Source: Talpa occidentalis (Eukaryota; Chordata; Mammalia; Eulipotyphla; Talpidae). Taken from it: a DNA stretch of 64,000 nucleotides. The notes below the pieces were generated by a model. The model made no database searches, was not told the DNA's origin, and worked only from the letters and a program-made list of their open reading frames with translations. Position 1 is the first letter of the stretch, and each line of letters starts with the position of its first letter. Below are positions 48,511-59,600 of the stretch, in pieces. Both the position numbers and the translations under genes were made by a program. The stretch lies in NCBI RefSeq assembly GCF_014898055.3, contig NW_023603184.1, positions 110,660,615 to 110,724,614 on the forward strand. Reading direction: 5' to 3'.

Positions 48511-49069
48511 TATTCCAAAATTGTGCTTATTTTCAGTCCCACTGTGATTTATGAAAGTTTTTATTGCTCGAAACAAATGGATGTTCAAGGGGACATGATT
48601 TTATATTCCAGGGAACTTTTGGTAAAACCTGGAAATATTTTTGGTCATCACAATTGGAGGAATATTACTAGCATCAACTCAGTGCTGTCAAGGATGCTGT
48701 TCAATATCCTACAAAGCATAAGAAGACAGTCCCTTACACTCACACGCAAGCGCGTGCACGCGCGCACACAACAAGAAGGAAAAAAAAGACTTAACTTGGT
48801 GCAAAAAGTCAATGGTGTTAGGATGAGAAGATCAACTGTAAATTCTCACTAGCCTTTGGTAAATTTGGGAGTTTTGCAGTTAGCCATTTCAGAGGGCAAT
48901 AATTGCATTGCACTGTGATTTTAGCTTGCATTGTCTGACAACCAAATATAGTCATTTTAAAATCAGAGTCAGTGGTTAGTGATAATATGTTTCTTTAGGT
49001 TTCCAAAAATACCAACTCCAAACTCACATCTAAACTAAACATCACTCTTTATTCATTCAATCTTGGCCA
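48511..49069. other. AT-rich unique sequence with a CpG/CA tract
   Basis: It contains the Z-DNA-prone run at 48737-48770 (listed separately). No gene. Confidence 0.5.
48737..48770. repeat. Alternating purine-pyrimidine CA/CG tract
   Basis: An almost perfectly alternating run including AAGCGCGTGCACGCGCGCAC, with seven CpG steps within 32 bases in otherwise CpG-poor DNA. Confidence 0.95.
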
Positions 49070-49275
49070 CAGGTATAGGTTCTGGAGTCAAGTGGGTCTA
49101 GCTTTGATTCCAAACTATTCTATATATACAAGTTATTTAATCTCCTAAACTTCAGTTTCTTTATCTATAACATGAGGACACTAATGTCCATAATTTAGTA
49201 TTACTCTTATGATTGGGTATAAAGTAGGTAAGACCCCTGATACACAATGAATGTTCAATAGGTATTACTATGGGC
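49070..49275 (-). repeat. MIR SINE, antisense
   Basis: GGTTCTGGAGTCAAGTGGGT, AGCTTTGATTCCAAACTATT, ACAAGTTATTTAATCTCCTA, AACTTCAGTTTCTTTATCTA and ACAATGAATGTTCAATAGGT reproduce the reversed MIR from end to end. Confidence 0.8.
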
Positions 49276-49299
49276 TAGAAGAATAAGAAATGCAAAAAC

Positions 49300-49420
49300 C
49301 ACTGGTTTGAGAGTTAAGACTTACTAGTCCTGACTTTGCCACTACTTGGTTGTGAGATCTTAGCCACAATATTTAATATCTTAAAGTGTTGCATTTATTC
49401 ATTTATGAAATAAGAAAGCT
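49300..49420 (-). repeat. Probable MIR fragment, antisense
   Basis: CTAGTCCTGACTTTGCCACT, ACTTGGTTGTGAGATCTTAG then TTCATTTATGAAATAAGAAA match the reversed MIR centre. It follows the MIR at 49070 in the same orientation. Confidence 0.6.
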
Positions 49421-50107
49421 GTACAGTTATAAGATTTTTCCCATTTGATTATTCGTTAATTCTATAAAATGTAACAAAACATCAGTTATCAGTAAGTGTA
49501 TACTAAAAAAGAAAGATAGGATTGTACTAAATAATAAATAACGATGCCAATTTGTGGCAAATATGCTCAGAAATAAAGAACTACATAAGATTGCCATTAA
49601 GCCCAAGAAAAGCTTAATTTTGCTGGAAAAATTAGGGAACAGACCATAAAAACAGAAGCAATTAAATCAGGACTCAAAGCTTGCACAAGATGAGAGTAAG
49701 TTCAGATGGAGATGGGGGGAAGCAATGAAGCAGAGGAGCAGAGTGGACATAAGCAGGTCTTAAGAGACAGTGAGTCATTCAAAATGACTGTACCATAGGG
49801 TTTGCAAACAGAGGAGGGAGACGAGGTAAATGGTGAGTAAATATAAAATATTTGGAAAGCCAAAGAAGTCAGTAATTCACTTATTTGAAAATGAAGGTTC
49901 AATCCAAATTATGCAAGAAGGGAGTAGGATAGCCATATCGAAGCTCATAGTAATCTGCTATCTCTAAAGACAAGGAACTATGAAAGAGGAGTTGCAGATT
50001 GGAGCAATTTGAAAAATATTATTAAATTTCAAATGAGACAGGAAAGAATTTTAAAGTGAAAAGGCACAAAGGAAATAGAGAAATAACTCCTTTTAAAATA
50101 TGTAATT
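49421..50107. other. AT-rich unique sequence
   Basis: Nothing recognisable. Confidence 0.5.
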
Positions 50108-50380
50108 GGGCCTCCCTGGTGGTGCAAGGGGTTAAGATGCAACCTATGAAGCTGTCCACAGCCTCTGCAGCATGAATTCGATCCCCTGGCTGGCCAGGGA
50201 GCTACCCACATGGTGCAGCAGACCTCTCCTGATTCGCCCACTGCTTCCCTCAGTAGTGTACATCAGTCAGTCTACCTGTTCTGTTCCCCACTCTGTCTCT
50301 AGTGAACCCTCTCACCTCCCACACCTCTGACCTGTACTCCAACTCTTGTATGCATAAATAAATAAAATCTTTAAAAAATA
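50108..50380 (+). mobile_element. tRNA-derived SINE (head type A)
   Basis: It starts GGGCCTCCCTGGTGGTGCAA with GATGCAACCTATGAAGCTG. B box is altered (AATTCGATCCCC). The tail is AATAAATAAAATCTTT with A-rich extension. Flanks ATGTAATT (before) and ACATAATT (after the tail) are similar but not identical, so the TSD is eroded. Confidence 0.94.
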
Positions 50381-51270
50381 AAATAGAATACATAATTGAA
50401 AGTATCTGATATTTGTTTTGTTAGGAAGAACATGAAGTAGAGAGGCACCAAAACTAACTGAGATATCAAGTCTAAATGACAAGAGGAGTAGAAGAACAGT
50501 GAAAAAGTTTATGCTTTCCAACAAAGAAACTCAAAACATCTAAGCTAGCAGTTCACCTAAGAGATATTTCTCAAAAAACAGTTTACACTACTATGTTTTG
50601 TATGTTTATAGATAGTCAGCACAAAGAGGGTTTCACTATCAATTTAGGAAACACTAAATATCATATCTCCCACAAATATTTACATTTAGCGTAAACATAA
50701 TAAATTTCTGGGAAACTCTCTGTGTGTAAACTGTTAACTCTCATAGGATACTGGTGTTACAAGAGAGAAAGTTTGAAGAGACATGCACACATATGTTTCT
50801 GAATTTACTCTTATGTATGTTATAAAAAGCTCTTGGAAATAGATTAGTAATCAGGTATGAGGAAGGCATCCAGGTGAACACATCTAAGAGATAGGAAGAA
50901 ATTTAAATTGTCACTTAGGATAGAGTTGGCATATATAGACATAAATTTCAGTATCACCTAACAGAGAAGATAGTTGAGAAAATGAGAAGTGGTCCTGGAA
51001 CGGGGCTGGAGAAGACAATGAAAGGATGTGAAGTAACAGGTTATATCTTAAAGACTAATGAGTGGAAAGAAGAAAAACTGAATTATAACTACATGGAAAA
51101 AAACCTAAGGGAAAATTATGTTAGAATGAGTGTCTTCAAGTAACTAATACGTTATGGAGATATCACACAAATATTTTTGTTTAAGAAAAATCTTAAATGT
51201 GGAACCACATTCACTACTTCCCTTGGCACCCCATTCGTTAAGGGTAAATCAGGAACCAATACTTCAGCTA
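50381..51270. other. AT-rich unique sequence
   Basis: The part at about 50880-51010 has the style of an ancient interspersed repeat (GAGAAAATGAGAAGTGGTCC) that I cannot name. No gene. Confidence 0.45.
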
Positions 51271-51536
51271 GGCCTCCCTGGTGGCGTAAGGGGTTAAGAT
51301 GCAACCTACAAAGCTATCTGCAGCCACTGCAGCACAAGTTCAATCACCAGCCAGGGAGTTACCCACATGGTGCAGCAGACCTCTCCTGACTTGCCCACTG
51401 CTCCCCTCAGCAGTGTATTTCAGTCAATCTGCCTTTTCTGTTCCCCACTCTGTCTCTGGTGAATCCTCTTGCCCTCCACATCTCTGGCCTTTACCCCAGC
51501 TCTTGTATGTATAAATAAATAAATTAAAAAAAAAAA
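51271..51536 (+). mobile_element. tRNA-derived SINE (head type A)
   Basis: It starts GGCCTCCCTGGTGGCGTAAG with GATGCAACCTACAAAGC. The B box is altered (AGTTCAATCACC). The tail reads AAATAAATAAATTAAAAAA, so the TCTTT terminator is lost. TSDs are not convincing (CTTCAGCTA before, CTCCAGCAG after). Confidence 0.93.
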
Positions 51537-53059
51537 TTCTCCAGCAGAAGGCCATTGTTCACTTAGATTTAAACTCATGGCTCTAAGGTGACCATAAATT
51601 TCTATTGTTTATAGCTATAGGTAGATCTCCTTAGAATAACACATAATTGGTTTTCTGAGTATATAGGGAATTGTACTCATACAGGAAATGCTGGGCATGG
51701 TGGCATTTGGTTAGATGGAAGGGGATGAATGAAAGAGAGAAGTTGGGGGGAGCAACAATCATATTTTTACTTAAACATTAAAATAAATGCAAATTAGGAA
51801 ATTAGATGCAAGCTGGGGTCCTTCATCAGTGCATTGTTGACGTAGCTTCTGTTAAATGAATTAGGCTAAATTGCTAACCAGGTTAATAGAGAGAAGGGAA
51901 ACAATGTGTTGGAAGCTAGGAAAAATGATAATGCAAAGAAAATTATCTAGATCATACACTGACCAAAATTTTTCAACTTTAGCAGTTCAATATCATAATG
52001 AATTTGTCTATAAGTATGTACATACATAATTAATATTAATTTTTATGTTTCAGTCCATGGTCATATGGTGCAGTTATTTAAGTTCCTCAGACCATAACCA
52101 AAAAGTGATTTTTTTTAAAAAATAAGTAAACATCACAAAATAATGGATATACTCTAGAAATGGAATGTATTTTAAACAAATTGTGTCTTACGATCCTTTA
52201 TTAAAGATTTTTTAAATATTTGATTCTTATGAAAGAGAAATATACCTGTAAGTGCACTGTTCTGTCTAATAGTATGTGGAGTTTATTTTTGCTTTAGAAA
52301 ATAAATTTGTAGTATAATATTTCAGAAAAAATTGCAATGAATTATTTGAAAATAACAAAGGATAGAAATTTTGTGGTACTCAAGAATGGTCTAAAATACA
52401 TTAAAATAAAATATCAAGACAGTGAATTTCAAGCATTTGGGTATTTAGAAATTTACAGAAAGCAAAGTCTATAAAACAGGATTTCTAGAATTTCTAAAAT
52501 TATATTTTAATCATTTCTATTAATAATATCATAATGAAATCTAGTTTTAGTCTTGCAAAACCTAGATGCTACATCCTTCAGTATCTAGATGATCTTTCTG
52601 TTGCCTATGAAAATGCTGTTTATATTATGGAAATAACAAATCTCTTCTGTTTAGAAACCTTTCAAAGCAGACTGTCTCAACTTTATATTTCTTTTCTTTC
52701 TTTTTTTTTATTTCTTCTAGAGTTAGTACTTTATGTCCTAAAATTTCTAGTGAGTTCTCATACGTGATGACATGCCAAATCTATGTGTGTGCAGTTATAA
52801 AAAATCATAACCAGAGAATAGATGATCGTTTACTTTCGCTCACTTTTTACCTTTAGAAGAGAAAATTTTCATGGACATCATGAGTATTAAATAATTCTGA
52901 ATAGCTAAAAAAAATTAAGTGCTTCAAATCACTTCACTGGCTACTGAGAATGGGTTATACCTCAAGGAAGTATCAGATGGCTGGCCCGGCATATGCATTA
53001 AGGCATCCTAACTTTACATGTTAGAAAATAGAATCTATCATGGCTAGCCCACTTATTCA
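51537..53059. other. AT-rich unique sequence
   Basis: A 77-residue frame at 52534-52767 (+) ends in a hydrophobic run encoded by a T-rich stretch; I see no gene context and do not call it. Confidence 0.5.
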
Positions 53060-53200
53060 GCTTGTTTTTAAGTCCAGAACTTTCTGTGGCCTTTTGAGCT
53101 TCAATTTCTTCACCTATGAAATGGAAATCTATATAGTTTCTTTGCTATTATACAAGCATATTGTGTGAATAAATAGTATATCCATTAAAAATCTTGATAT
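53060..53200 (-). repeat. Probable MIR fragment, antisense
   Basis: GAGCTTCAATTTCTTCACCT, ATGAAATGGAAATCTATATA and ATTGTGTGAATAAATAGTAT match the reversed MIR 'gcctcagtttcctcatctgtaaaatgggg... gaggattaaatgag' block. Confidence 0.6.
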
Positions 53201-54009
53201 GAGATTACATGCAGTATAAACTGTCATTTTTCAAAATGGCATTATTTGCAAATTTTGAGTATAATGCTTTTCATTAAGAGTGAATTTAAGGGCAATGCTT
53301 GAAAAAAATCTCTTCAAGATGAAATGAAAAGAAAGGCACAAGAGCTAGGTAAATGCTGCCATTATCACTGGGTGTGATAATCCACACATAACTCCCATCT
53401 GTTATTTCCTAATTTACCCTCAACTGTTTCAGTAATGTGACATTGTTCTTCATTTCTCATTCTTTTCAAAATATTTCCTTTTCTGTCTTTAAACTTGTAC
53501 CATCTCAGTTATGTAACAGAACATAAGCTATTCTCTCAACTTGGACAACTTTGTGAAATTTCTCTTAGATTAAAAAAAAAAATGTTAACTATGGAGAAAT
53601 TTCTTGGGGTCAAACTATATTTTAAATAACATAAATTTAAAAAGGAAATAGCTAAAGGAAAATATTAACTGAAGCAAAATGAATTTCAGAAATGTAAGTA
53701 AGTATATTTTGTGAAAATTTAGAGTACCAAAAATGTATAAACTGGAATACTAATTTCTGGATATTTAATAGGCATTATGTAGAAGTAGAATGTTTTAGGA
53801 TATGTTTTATTGCAAAGCTCTGAGTGGGAAGTGAATTCAATAGGCAGGACTTCCCAAAGTTTATAGATCTTTTTTCAGGGTATCTCAGGGGAATGGGATT
53901 CTATGATGAAAATCTTTTTGGGACTATTGAATTCAGTTCAGTTCAACAGATTTGTGAGTTTTAAAAACAGAACAGAGAGGTAACAGCACAAATGCACTAA
54001 ACAAGTATA
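53201..54009. other. AT-rich unique sequence
   Basis: Nothing recognisable. Confidence 0.5.
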
Positions 54010-54580
54010 GTATGACCCTTGCCTTGCTGGGTCTAACCAACTTCTGCCACTTGTCCCTCCATGGGCAAGGGTTCAGCTCCATGCTGGTCAATCATGAATT
54101 CTCCCCATGCCACAAAATCTCCCAAATATGTCATGCACTTTCATGTTCCCGTGACTTTGTTCATGCTGTACCACCCTCTGATGCCCTTTCCTTCTTTTTT
54201 TAAAAAAAGATTTATTTATTTATGCATATAAGAACTGGGCTATAGGCCAGAGGTGTGGGAGGTGAGAGGATTCACCAGAGATAAAGTGGGGAGCAGAATA
54301 GGTAGATCTACTGAAATATACTGCTGAGGGGAGCAGCGGATGAGACAGGAGAGGTCTGCTGCACCATGTGTTTTGGCTCCCTGACCCAGGATCAAACTCC
54401 AGCTGCAGTGGCTGCTGATAGCTTGATAGCGCTGAGACTTTAACCCCTGTGCCACCAAAGAGGCCCTCCTTTTCTTTTTCATCCACTTGCCAGTCAAAAT
54501 CCTAGCACCTTCAATGTTCATCCTCAAATGTTTCTCCCTCTCCTGTCATTATACTTCACATGAAATTCTCTTTTGGGTAG
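54010..54580 (+). repeat. Probable LINE L2 fragment, sense, split by a SINE
   Basis: TGCTGTACCACCCTCTGATG left of the SINE ('tgctgttccctctgcctgg') and CACTTGCCAGTCAAAATCCT then CTTCAATGTTCATCCTCAAA right of it ('ctcctactcatccttcaggtctcagctcaaa') keep L2 order. Confidence 0.5.
54200..54465 (-). mobile_element. tRNA-derived SINE (head type C), antisense
   Basis: In element sense the head is GGCCTCTTTGGTGGCACAGG then TTAAAGTCTCAGCGCTATCA. The B box is decayed (AGTTTGATCCTGG). The flanking C/T-rich stretches (54184-54199 and 54464-54479) are similar and may be an eroded TSD. Confidence 0.93.
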
Positions 54581-55140
54581 TAATTCTCAAACTTGACCAT
54601 ATATTAGAAATATCTAGATAGTCTTAAAAAAAAAAAAAACAAAACACTAATTCCTGGATCTCACCCAGTGACCTCAATAAAATAGGTCTAATATACAACC
54701 TAGGTATTGAAGTTTTTCAAATTTCCCAGTGATTCTAAGACACATCCAAAGTTGTGAACCATTGCTGTAGCATTTACTATAGTTTATTTCTCACTTTACA
54801 GATCTACATCTTTTAAAAGGATTTAAGATAATTTGAAGGAAAAACTTAAACTTCTTCATTTTCACAGGTCCTCAGTAGCCAGACATTTTTGAATGAAAAA
54901 AAAAATAAAAAAAATAAAAATCTTTTATTTCCAATAATGATGCCTATCCTATTAAAAGACTTCCCTAATTACTCTACTTTTCCATTTCTATTGTATATAA
55001 ATTGTATCATTAAGGCAAGTGACTCCCAAGTCTAGACAAGATGAGCATAAACTGAGAAGCATGTAGAAATATATCAAACTTTTTACCCCACTACCCACTA
55101 AAGCAGAATCTTTGAGAGTAGGGTTTCAGGATATTTTGTT
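54581..55140. other. AT-rich unique sequence
   Basis: Contains A-rich runs at 54626-54640 and 54896-54920. No gene. Confidence 0.5.
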
Positions 55141-55153
55141 TGTATTTTGCTTA

Positions 55154-55432
55154 ATTTTGTTTTTTTTAAGATTTATTTATTTATGCATACAAGAACTAGG
55201 GTACAGGTAAGATTTATTTATTTATGCATACAAGAACTAGGGTACAGGATGAGAGGATTCACCAGAGACAGAGTAGGTAGCAGAACAAGCAGAATAAGTG
55301 AAAGCGGGTGAGACAGGAGAGGTCTGCTGCACCATGTGGGCAGCTCCCTGGCCGGGGATCGAACTCATGCTGTAGTGGCTATGGATAGCTTCACGGGTTG
55401 CTTCCTAATCCCTTGCACCACCTGGAAGGCCC
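55154..55432 (-). mobile_element. tRNA-derived SINE (head type A), antisense, with internal 41-bp duplication
   Basis: Perfect 13-bp TSDs TGTATTTTGCTTA at 55141-55153 and 55433-55445. The tail-proximal 41 bases are duplicated exactly in tandem (55167-55207 and 55208-55248). Two other parts are missing: about 25 bases after the duplication and about 25 bases in the body (CTGAGGGGAGCAG is absent). In element sense the head carries an intact B box (AGTTCGATCCCC). Confidence 0.95.
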
Positions 55433-55445
55433 TGTATTTTGCTTA

Positions 55446-56394
55446 CTTTTGTTTTGATTGGGTTTTGTAAGCTGCAATTCTAATGTCAATAGCAAACATT
55501 CATTTTGTTTGTCACTGATTTAAAAGAGAAATTATATAATGTGTAACATTTATGAAAACATTTACTCATTATAGTGGCATTTGGGAGGGATCAGCAACAG
55601 AAAACGTGGTCATAAATCTATTCCATAAAGAATCATTTTTTAAAAAGAATGATCATAAATACCTAGGGAATACACATTATGGCTGAAGTTCAATATGATT
55701 CAAATGCATAAGGAAGCATTAGTTAATTTTACTATTTACAAGACCTCCTTTCCAAGTCTCAGCTTTAGTGGAATTAGGATTGAATTGCCCAAAATTGCAT
55801 AATTAATTGTAGTCAGTTTTTATTAAGATAACTAATGTCTTCAAATCCATTAGCGTGACATTGGTACAAAAGTCAATACTCCAAAAGGAACTTCGAAAGT
55901 GTGGGCTGTTACTATGGGGTCATACTTTAGGATAACTGAGAAAAACTTACTAAATTTCTAACTTAGTTTTTTAAACTAGGAATCTCAGACACTCTATCTC
56001 TGGATTCAAGGGAACCACATTTACCCATCTACCGCATTAGAGTCATCTGGACTTCACTGTTATGTTAATATATACTTTTTCCTATCCTTACTGACCACTT
56101 AGACAACTTTAAGAACATGAAATAAAATTCAAGTTATGGGCCATCACTCTAAATACTGAATAAACTTTGAATGGACCATACGATAGAAGTATCAGAAAAA
56201 GTCTAAGAGCTTTTGGAAAGCATTAATTATGTCGATGAGGCCAATTGTACATAGTTCCTTTTGGTAATTTCCTCCCACACTATCTTGGAGCATGGTGATG
56301 TGACTGCTTTATTTTTCCAACAGGGCAGTAGTAACTAGATTCTATCAGATTCAGTCAGAGACTTGGAAAGGTGTTTGTGAGTTTCTACTTCCTC
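55446..56394. other. AT-rich unique sequence
   Basis: Nothing recognisable. Confidence 0.5.
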
Positions 56395-56665
56395 TCATGG
56401 ATTGAATTCCTGCCCTTATGTTGAGTGCATGTCCAGGCTAGCCTGCTGAGAGGTTAGGAAACACATATGGAGGAGTCCCAAGTCATGTATCCACAGTCCT
56501 CATAAACCCGCCAGGTCACAGTAAATCCAACATCTGGCCACAATGCATAAGAAAACCCCAATGAGATTGGCCAACTTTGGCACAGATTATGCTGACCTGT
56601 AGACTCTCATTTTAAGACATTATATTTTGGGGTGATTTATAAATAGCAATAACTGACACAATTGT
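56395..56665 (+). repeat. MaLR-type (MLT1-like) LTR, partial, sense
   Basis: The 3' part CTGTAGACTCTCATTTTAAG, ACATTATATTTTGGGGTGAT, TTATAAATAGCAATAACTGA matches the typical MLT1 end ('ctgtgagataataaa...ttgttttaagccactaagttttggggtaatttgttatgcagcaatagataactaatac'). Upstream GGTCACAGTAAATCCAACAT and GCTAGCCTGCTGAGAGG fit the LTR body. It is an old non-coding LTR with no retroviral gene attached. Confidence 0.65.
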
Positions 56666-59600
56666 CTTCAGTGTCTGAAAGACTACCAGTGAGAAATGAG
56701 TTTGGATAGTTCTCATTCCAGTTCTACTAACAGAAAAAGGGAAAAAATCTGTATGGCTAGATTTTCACTTAAGAAAGTACTTTGTTCAAAGATAGAATGG
56801 GCTATAGCTATTAATTTCCCTAATTCTGGAATAATTCAAAGTTGGGACTAACACAAATACATTTTGTTAATTGAGCAATTGCATATTTTTTCATCTACTC
56901 CTTTCATGCTACAAAATTACATACAGGTTATCATTGCAAGTAAATTATAGCATTTTATTTATATTTTTTCTCATTTTTAATTAGTATTAGAAATAAGAAG
57001 CAAGTACCCATCCCTCTAGTAATCCTCTTGGATGTAGCTACCAGAATTTCCAGTCAAAAATTGCTGATCATCATTCACCCTGAAAATGAAAAGATGACTA
57101 CAATGTAGGCCTAAGGAAACAAATTAGTCATTTTATCATTCATTCACTTCAAGGGTCACCACCAGCTAGCACTCTATAGCAGGATTTTGTTTAGTCTTTG
57201 TGTTTCTAAAAAATGTTAAACAGAACGCTTTTGTGGGACTGCCACAGTCCAATTTTGCATATGATAGTATTGATCTGGTCCCTTTAGGTATTTAAGTTTG
57301 AACATTGGACAACTGCTTGCTTATGACACACATTCTACTGAAAGCTATGAGAAATACAAAGATGAATTCAATATTGAGTCTAGCTTCAGGAATCTTACAG
57401 TTTGGTAGGAGAGTTAATATTCTTACCAGAGTAACTGTAATAGAATGAACTGATACATGCAGTAAAATAAATTCAGATAAAATGACACTGGATCTGAGTT
57501 AGAAATAATTGAAAGCAGCTAAACTAAGCAGCAAATGTTTAATTAGTTGACAGATAAATTGAGTCTTTTTTTTTGTCTTTTATGTTGTTTCCTAAAGACA
57601 TTGCTCCTAGAATAGTTACAAACATTTGAAATCTTCATTAGAAAAGATCTCTAACAAACAGGTGATCCTAAATTGTCATATATCCCTACTTATATCTCAA
57701 TTTTAATTTAATGACAGTATTTAAAAATGACCTGACCTAGTGATATTTTCCTTTTCTTTTTCAAAAATTGCCACATTTAAAGACACAGTCCTACTGTTTT
57801 TCATTACCATTGATTTCCAATTTATTCCAAACTCTTTAATCCTTAAAAACGTCCAATTAAATGTTAACATTTTTAAAATTGAAGTGATGATTTTCATAGT
57901 AAAGTCTCATTATTTTCAATGCTAACAACTGGTTTACAGACATGTAATTAATATTTAAATATCTATCTTGACTTAACAAATAGCTCTTCTAAAAATAATA
58001 CCCTAAGAGTCAACAAAACACTAAAAATGACATCAACTTGACTTAAAATTAACACTTCTCCTTAACAAAAAAATATGACTTTAATGGAGCAGACTTGGAC
58101 TATTACCAAGATAACAAATCTGGAAGTTGTATCATCTGTTCCTTGAAATGCACTGTGACTTGCCCCATACACTTCTAGCAGCTCCAATTCAGGAAATGTT
58201 AGATTATCCTCAGTTGAAGCTCATGTTCAAAAGGTCTTAATCAAAAGTATAAATAAACTGAAGCTTTCCCATGAGAACTAACTATCCAAATTATGTCATG
58301 TCCAGTCACAGAACTGAAGAGATTTGATTTATAAAGTAATGCAGACTTCCCTAACCTTCTTCCATCTCCAAGGACCCACAGGTCATCATTCAAACGAGTA
58401 TCCACCAGTATAACTTGTTTTTCACAGCTTTTATCAAAAAACTATATGTAACAGGCTAATTATTTCAAACATAAAATTTTCTGGATGATGTTATCCCCCT
58501 TAAATTATTTAATCCCCACTGAATGATCTCCAGTAAATTATTTTATCTGCATAATTTTTATTTTTCTTCTTCAAATATTACAAATCTTTGAAAAGCCATT
58601 TCTAAAGCATATTAATGTCCAAGATAAATGCAAATATCATCAAGATTTAGAAAACAAGATTTCTGAAGCTCCTGAGTGAAATATACTTCCTGCGTTTTAA
58701 TATAGTAACTGTTCCGATTGTCCTCATGGAATTGCTCTGAAGATTATATATATGGAAATTTTCTGAAAAAGTGCTAACTCTATGATGAACAATAGCTCTT
58801 AGTATGAATATTAATAACTCTGGTGCTGTTTATTGGAGATAATTTCAATTATGACTGTGGGTGAAATAACAATAGAGGGGGTAAATTACTTACTGCTTAA
58901 CTTTGAAATGTATAGCAAATTACAATGTATCTATTGTGATGACCACTTAAAAATCAAAATCACTTTTATCACAGCTAGAAAGAAAAAGGAACAAAAATAT
59001 CTGATGATTCTTTTCCTGATAAACATGACCTGCCTTACATTCAAATGTGAGTACTGTTGGGCTTTGATCTTCACACTATTTTAAACATCAATTTGTATCT
59101 TTTTTTGTTCTAAAAGTCATACAGTGGCTTTTGACAGCAGCAAAAACTTCCTGATCTGCACAATAAAAAATTCAATTCTTAATGTCTGTTATAAAATATA
59201 TGTATTCTTCTATTAACTAGCATGTGTCCAGTAGTTTCAAAAACTTTAATTTCACAATGTTTATTTCCCACATGTATATTCCACTTTCATAGCAAGAGGG
59301 AACAACTGATATATAATTGTTTGGTACCACCAATTAGTTGTCATTTACATAAAAATTATCATTTTTTTAAATCTAAAATTTAATTTCCAATGTGTAATTA
59401 TATAACAATTTCTTTCTTTCTTTTAATTAATAAAATCACAAAATATTTTCATATAGAATTGCATTATATTTCAGATATGACTTACATAGAATATGAGGAA
59501 ATTCATTGCATAAAAAGAAAGGATATTTAATATATCATTCTCTCATCAGTTCATACTTAACTTTCTTTTCTAAGTAATTACTTTTCATTCTGAAGACTTT

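Noticed and set aside
52534..52767. A 77-residue frame ending in a hydrophobic segment
   Set aside because: The hydrophobic end is encoded by a T-rich run. No gene structure around it.
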